64,000 nt of DNA, from positions 187,321 through 251,320 of the forward strand of contig NZ_QFWW01000013.1 in the NCBI RefSeq assembly GCF_003265345.1, in the 5' to 3' direction. Origin of the DNA: Lentzea terrae (GTDB lineage Bacteria > Actinomycetota > Actinomycetes > Mycobacteriales > Pseudonocardiaceae). Shown here piece by piece: positions 60,592 to 64,000 of this stretch (the stretch's first letter is position 1; each line of letters starts with the position of its first letter). The notes below the pieces were generated by a model. It was not told the origin of the DNA. It worked only from the letters and a program-made list of their open reading frames with translations, and did no database searches. A program made the position numbers and the translations under genes.

Positions 60592-61504
60592 AGCGGACCG
60601 GCTGTGGCTCCGTCACCGTCTGCGGTGTGACTCGGCTGCGCTGGGTCAGCACCACGCAGACGACGACCACCGCGGCGGTGGTCAAGGCCGGCCAGCCGAC
60701 CGGTTCACCGAGCACCGCGGCGGACCACATGAGGGTCAGGACCGGTTGGGCCAGCTGGATTTGGCCGATCTTGGCCACACCGCCCGCGGCCAGGCCCGCG
60801 TACCAGGCGAAGAAGCCCAGGAACATCGAGATCAGGGCCACGTAAGCGAAACTGGCCCAGACGACCGGGGTGGCTCGGGAGAAGTCGGCTGTGTGGACCG
60901 AAATCGGGATCGTCACCGGCAGCGAGACGACCAGGGCCCAGCAGATCGTTCGCGCGCCGCCCAGTTCGCGGGAGAGTGCGCCGCCCTCGGCGTAACCCAA
61001 GCCGCACAACACGACCGCGATGAACAGGTAGGCGTCGGCCAGGCTGAGGGAGCCGGAGAAGCCGCCGCCGGTGGCTACGAAGGCCAGCACTGCCAGCAGG
61101 CCGGCGCCGCTCGCCAGCCAGAACGCCGGTGGCGGGCGTTCGGAGGCTCGCAGGACCGCCCAGATCGCCGTGCACATGGGCAGCCCGGCGATCACGACGG
61201 CGCCGTGGGCCGAGGTTTGGGTGGTGAGGGCGAGCGAGGTGAAGAGCGGGAAGCCGACCACGATGCCGAGAGCGACGACGACCAGGCGGCGGACCTGCGT
61301 CGCCGAGGGCAGCGGGGCGCGCGATAACGCGAGGTAGGCGATCGCCAGCAGGCCCGCCACCAGCGCGCGGCCGAACGCTACGAACCACGGGTCCAGGCCC
61401 GCCACTGCCAGGCGGGTTGCCGGGAGGGAGAAGCTGAAACCCAGCACGCCCAGCGCGCCGAGTGTTACCCCCGCTGGCACGATAACGTTACTCTTGGCTC
61501 TCAT
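60590..61504 (-). CDS. EamA/DMT-family exporter
   Basis: A 304-aa permease with ten membrane helices in two EamA repeats (LGFSFSLPATRLAVAGLDPW in the first; YAEGGALSRELGGARTI and GFFAWYAGLAAG in the second). It probably exports an amino acid or metabolite. The ATG at 61504 lies inside the CATG that also starts the divergent MocR gene; GTG 61480 is an alternative start that would leave a gap. Regulated very likely by the adjacent MocR protein. Confidence 0.87.
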   Translation of the reverse strand: MRAKSNVIVPAGVTLGALGVLGFSFSLPATRLAVAGLDPWFVAFGRALVAGLLAIAYLALSRAPLPSATQVRRLVVVALGIVVGFPLFTSLALTTQTSAHGAVVIAGLPMCTAIWAVLRASERPPPAFWLASGAGLLAVLAFVATGGGFSGSLSLADAYLFIAVVLCGLGYAEGGALSRELGGARTICWALVVSLPVTIPISVHTADFSRATPVVWASFAYVALISMFLGFFAWYAGLAAGGVAKIGQIQLAQPVLTLMWSAAVLGEPVGWPALTTAAVVVVCVVLTQRSRVTPQTVTEPQPVR

Positions 61505-61535
61505 GAATGAGGATAACGCAGCCGTCCGCGTTATC
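61481..61535. promoter_or_regulatory. Triple GATAACG operator in the DMT/MocR divergent start region
   Basis: GATAACG occurs at 61481-61487 and 61512-61518 and inverted at 61529-61535; the last two make a perfect GATAACGC/GCGTTATC inverted repeat with 8 nt between arms. They flank the overlapping start codons, which fits MocR-type binding with repeat spacing. Confidence 0.65.
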
Positions 61536-62897
61536 GAGGACCTGAGAGCTGCCGCACAGGCCGGACGTGCTGGTGATCGCATGCCCTCGGTGCGCGAGCT
61601 GATGGCTCGGCATCGGGCCTCGCCCGCGACGGTGCAGCAGGCGATCCAGCGCGTGGCGGCCGAAGGGCTCGTCGAGGTGCGGCCTGGGCGCGGCAGCTTC
61701 GTGGCCCCGCGCACGACGACGACCAGCCAGGACCTGTCGTGGCAGGCCGTCGCGCTGGGCGAGGGCCGGCCCGGTGAGGACCTCGTGGCGAACCTCCTCG
61801 CGGTGCCCAGGCCCGAGGTCATCCCGCTCACCAGCGGGTACCTCGACCCGGACCTGCAGCCGACGGACGCGCTCGGGGCCGCGCTCAGCCGGGCGGCGCG
61901 GCGGCCCGCCTCGTGGGGGCGGGTGCCGGTCGAGGGCAAGGACGAGTTGCGCGCGTGGTTCGCGAAGGAGGCGGGCGGCGAGCTCAGGGGCGGGGACATG
62001 ACGGTGTGCGCGGGCGCGCAGGAGGCGCTCGCGACGGTGTTTCGCGGGCTTGGTGATCGTGGCGACGCGGTGCTCGTCGAGTCGCCGACTTACCTCGGTG
62101 CGATCGCGGCGGCGCAGGATGCCGGGCTGAAGGTCGTGCCGGTGCCGGCGGACCAGGACGGGGTGCGGCCGGACCTGCTGCAGGCCGCGTTCGAGCGCAC
62201 CGGCGCGAAGCTGTTCTACTGCCAGCCGTTGCACGCGAACCCGCACGGTGCCGTGTTGTCCGAGGAACGGCGGCCCGAGGTCATGCGGATCATCCGCAGG
62301 GCCGGCGCGTTCCTCGTGGAGGACGACTGGGCGCGCGGGTTCACCATCGACGGCACCGCGCCGCCGACGCTGGCCTCGCTGGACACCGACGGGCACGTCG
62401 TCTACGTGCGGTCGCTGACCAAGGTCGCCGCGCCGGGGCTGCGCGTCGCCGTGATCGGGGCGCGCGGGCCGGCGGGCATCCGGTTGAAGAACACGCGGTC
62501 CAAGCAGGACCTGTACGTCGCGGGGCCGTTGCAGGAGGCGGCGATCGACTTCGTGACGTCGCCGGTCTGGCGCCGGCACCTGCGCACGCTCCAGCAGTCC
62601 TTGAGGACCAGGCGCGACGCTCTGGCGCGCGCGGTTCGCGAGCACCTGCCCGAGCTCGAGGTCGCGCGGTCGTCCGGCGGGCTGCACCTGTGGGCGAGGC
62701 TGCCGGACGGCGTGGACGACCTGGAACTGACGGCGGCTGCCGCGGCGCGCGACGTCGTCGTGTTTCCCGGCCGGTCGTGGTTCGCCGCTGAACCGCAGGG
62801 CTGTTTTCTCCGTTTGACCTACGGCGGAGCACCTGAGCACGTGCTCGCCGAGGGCGTGCGGCGGCTGGCCGACGCCGTGGCCGCCGTGCGGCGCTGA
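61503..62897 (+). CDS. MocR-family transcriptional regulator (GntR HTH plus aminotransferase-like domain)
   Basis: This 464-aa protein has a GntR winged helix (residues 1-75, MPSVRELMARHRASPATVQQ) joined to a fold-type I aminotransferase-like domain. The PLP lysine is kept in YVRSLTKVAAPGLRVA. MocR regulators use PLP to sense metabolites such as amino acids or vitamins. Its ATG overlaps the divergent exporter's ATG by two bases. The exporter is the likely target. Confidence 0.92.
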   Translation: MNEDNAAVRVIEDLRAAAQAGRAGDRMPSVRELMARHRASPATVQQAIQRVAAEGLVEVRPGRGSFVAPRTTTTSQDLSWQAVALGEGRPGEDLVANLLAVPRPEVIPLTSGYLDPDLQPTDALGAALSRAARRPASWGRVPVEGKDELRAWFAKEAGGELRGGDMTVCAGAQEALATVFRGLGDRGDAVLVESPTYLGAIAAAQDAGLKVVPVPADQDGVRPDLLQAAFERTGAKLFYCQPLHANPHGAVLSEERRPEVMRIIRRAGAFLVEDDWARGFTIDGTAPPTLASLDTDGHVVYVRSLTKVAAPGLRVAVIGARGPAGIRLKNTRSKQDLYVAGPLQEAAIDFVTSPVWRRHLRTLQQSLRTRRDALARAVREHLPELEVARSSGGLHLWARLPDGVDDLELTAAAAARDVVVFPGRSWFAAEPQGCFLRLTYGGAPEHVLAEGVRRLADAVAAVRR

Positions 62898-62899
62898 TC

Positions 62900-62923
62900 G
62901 GTTCGGGTGACCGGTTCGGGTGA
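62900..62923. repeat. 11-bp direct repeat upstream of furA
   Basis: GGTTCGGGTGA occurs at 62900-62910 and 62913-62923 (13-bp period), just upstream of the furA -35 at 62942. It could be an activator site; no family is suggested by the sequence. Confidence 0.4.
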
Positions 62924-62941
62924 ATGGCATCGTTCGTTAAC

Positions 62942-62970
62942 TTGACTCACTCCAGAAAAGACGGCATGGT
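62942..62970 (+). promoter_or_regulatory. furA promoter
   Basis: TTGACT (62942-62947), a 17-bp spacer and CATGGT (62965-62970) place transcription start near 62977-62978, exactly at the GTG of furA. The AT-rich stretch after the -35 box resembles the mycobacterial FurA operator position. Confidence 0.55.
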
Positions 62971-62977
62971 GTGTCCC

Positions 62978-63412
62978 GTGCCCACGGCTTCCGACTTCGA
63001 GCGCATGTTGCGTGGAGCGTCACTTCGGGTGACGGCTCCGCGGATAGCTGTGCTGTCCGCGGTGCACAGCCACCCGCACGCCGACACGGACTCGATCATC
63101 GGTGTCGTGCGTCAGAACCTCGGCGCGGTCTCCCATCAGGCTGTGTACGACGTGCTCCGGGCTTTGACCGGGGCCGGCCTGTTGCGCCGCATCGAACCTC
63201 AGGGCTCCGTCGCGCGGTACGAGGCGCGCGTCGGGGACAACCACCACCACGTCGTGTGCAGATCCTGCGGCTCGATCGCTGACGTCGACTGTGCTGTCGG
63301 CGCCGCGCCCTGCCTGGACGCATCCGACGACCACGGGTTCGTCATCGACGAGGCCGAGGTCATCTACTGGGGCACCTGCCCCGAGTGCACGACCGCCGCG
63401 AAAAGTTCCTGA
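62978..63412 (+). CDS. furA: Fur-family regulator FurA
   Basis: A 144-aa Fur protein: winged helix with [21 protein letters not shown], metal site [11 protein letters not shown] and the C-terminal CPEC pair. In actinomycetes FurA represses itself and katG and is released on oxidation. I start at GTG 62978 because the promoter predicts a leaderless mRNA beginning there; ATG 62966 is in frame. katG follows after 18 nt. Confidence 0.92.
   Translation: MPTASDFERMLRGASLRVTAPRIAVLSAVHSHPHADTDSIIGVVRQNLGAVSHQAVYDVLRALTGAGLLRRIEPQGSVARYEARVGDNHHHVVCRSCGSIADVDCAVGAAPCLDASDDHGFVIDEAEVIYWGTCPECTTAAKSS

Positions 63413-64000
<588 letters not shown>

Noticed and set aside
60406..60630. 74-codon plus-strand ORF containing the 15-bp tandem repeat
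   Set aside because: No ribosome site, antisense overlap with the exporter gene, and low coding bias.

Overview
The window is high-GC actinomycete chromosome. Most gene starts are GTG or ATG, third codon positions are strongly G/C, and many genes overlap as ATGA, GTGA or TGATG. The gene content suggests a Pseudonocardiales-type organism (Lentzea, Saccharothrix or a relative), which is inferred from family content alone: AfsR/SARP regulators with STAND ATPase domains, a conservon, Methyltransf_19, ESX-type proteins and furA-katG. I see no rRNA, CRISPR array, insertion sequence, integrase or phage gene.

Layout, left to right. 1-4.6 kb: the 5' part of a secreted polysaccharide-lyase-like gene behind a DasR-like operator, then a tightly coupled methionine-salvage operon (acyl-CoA-dehydrogenase-like oxidoreductase, mtnA, mtnC, mtnB, mtnD). 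4.7-13.2 kb: a cold-shock gene with a terminator, a degenerate tRNA-like sequence, a secreted PI-PLC-like protein, an aminotransferase, a glycosyltransferase, a GlcD-like oxidase, an OhrR-like MarR regulator, small membrane proteins, surE and a PfkB kinase. 13.2-19.3 kb: a secreted GH20 N-acetylhexosaminidase with a second DasR-like site, a DUF6461 protein, a flavin monooxygenase, a Methyltransf_19 methyltransferase and a Uma2 protein. 19.6-28.7 kb: three AfsR-type STAND proteins, the first without a DNA-binding domain and frameshifted at its end, around a free-standing polyketide-dehydratase protein. 28.7-36.2 kb: an OFA-family transporter, its tiny partner, a conservon-type kinase, a roadblock protein and a DUF742 protein are translationally coupled, followed by a nitroreductase and a SARP. 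A DUF485/SSS carboxylate symporter pair is divergent. 36.2-45.8 kb: a two-component system, PAP2 phosphatase, MFS exporter, two DinB paralogues, decayed genes, an SMP-30 lactonase, an LTA-synthase-like membrane phosphotransferase and a RibD-like reductase.

45.8-52.0 kb is the most interesting block. It holds a CDP-alcohol phosphatidyltransferase, a zinc-type alcohol dehydrogenase relative, a creatininase-family amidohydrolase, a UPF0104 membrane protein, a SAM methyltransferase, a GT4 glycosyltransferase, a 6-pyruvoyl-tetrahydropterin-synthase homologue and a GTP cyclohydrolase II paralogue. The cyclohydrolase has His where the E. coli enzyme has its catalytic Tyr. Creatininase-family proteins include a FAPy deformylase, so the block could encode a GTP-derived pyrimidine or pterin pathway that ends in a glycosylated, methylated and perhaps lipid-linked product. 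This is a hypothesis.

52-64 kb: an amidohydrolase, a quinone-oxidoreductase-type enzyme with an XRE regulator and membrane protein, a class A beta-lactamase-like lipoprotein, a divergent SDR, an ESX-type trio (YbaB-like protein, WXG/EspC-like protein, partner), VOC and MmcQ/YjbR proteins, a DMT exporter whose start codon overlaps that of a divergent MocR regulator, and furA-katG running off the right edge.
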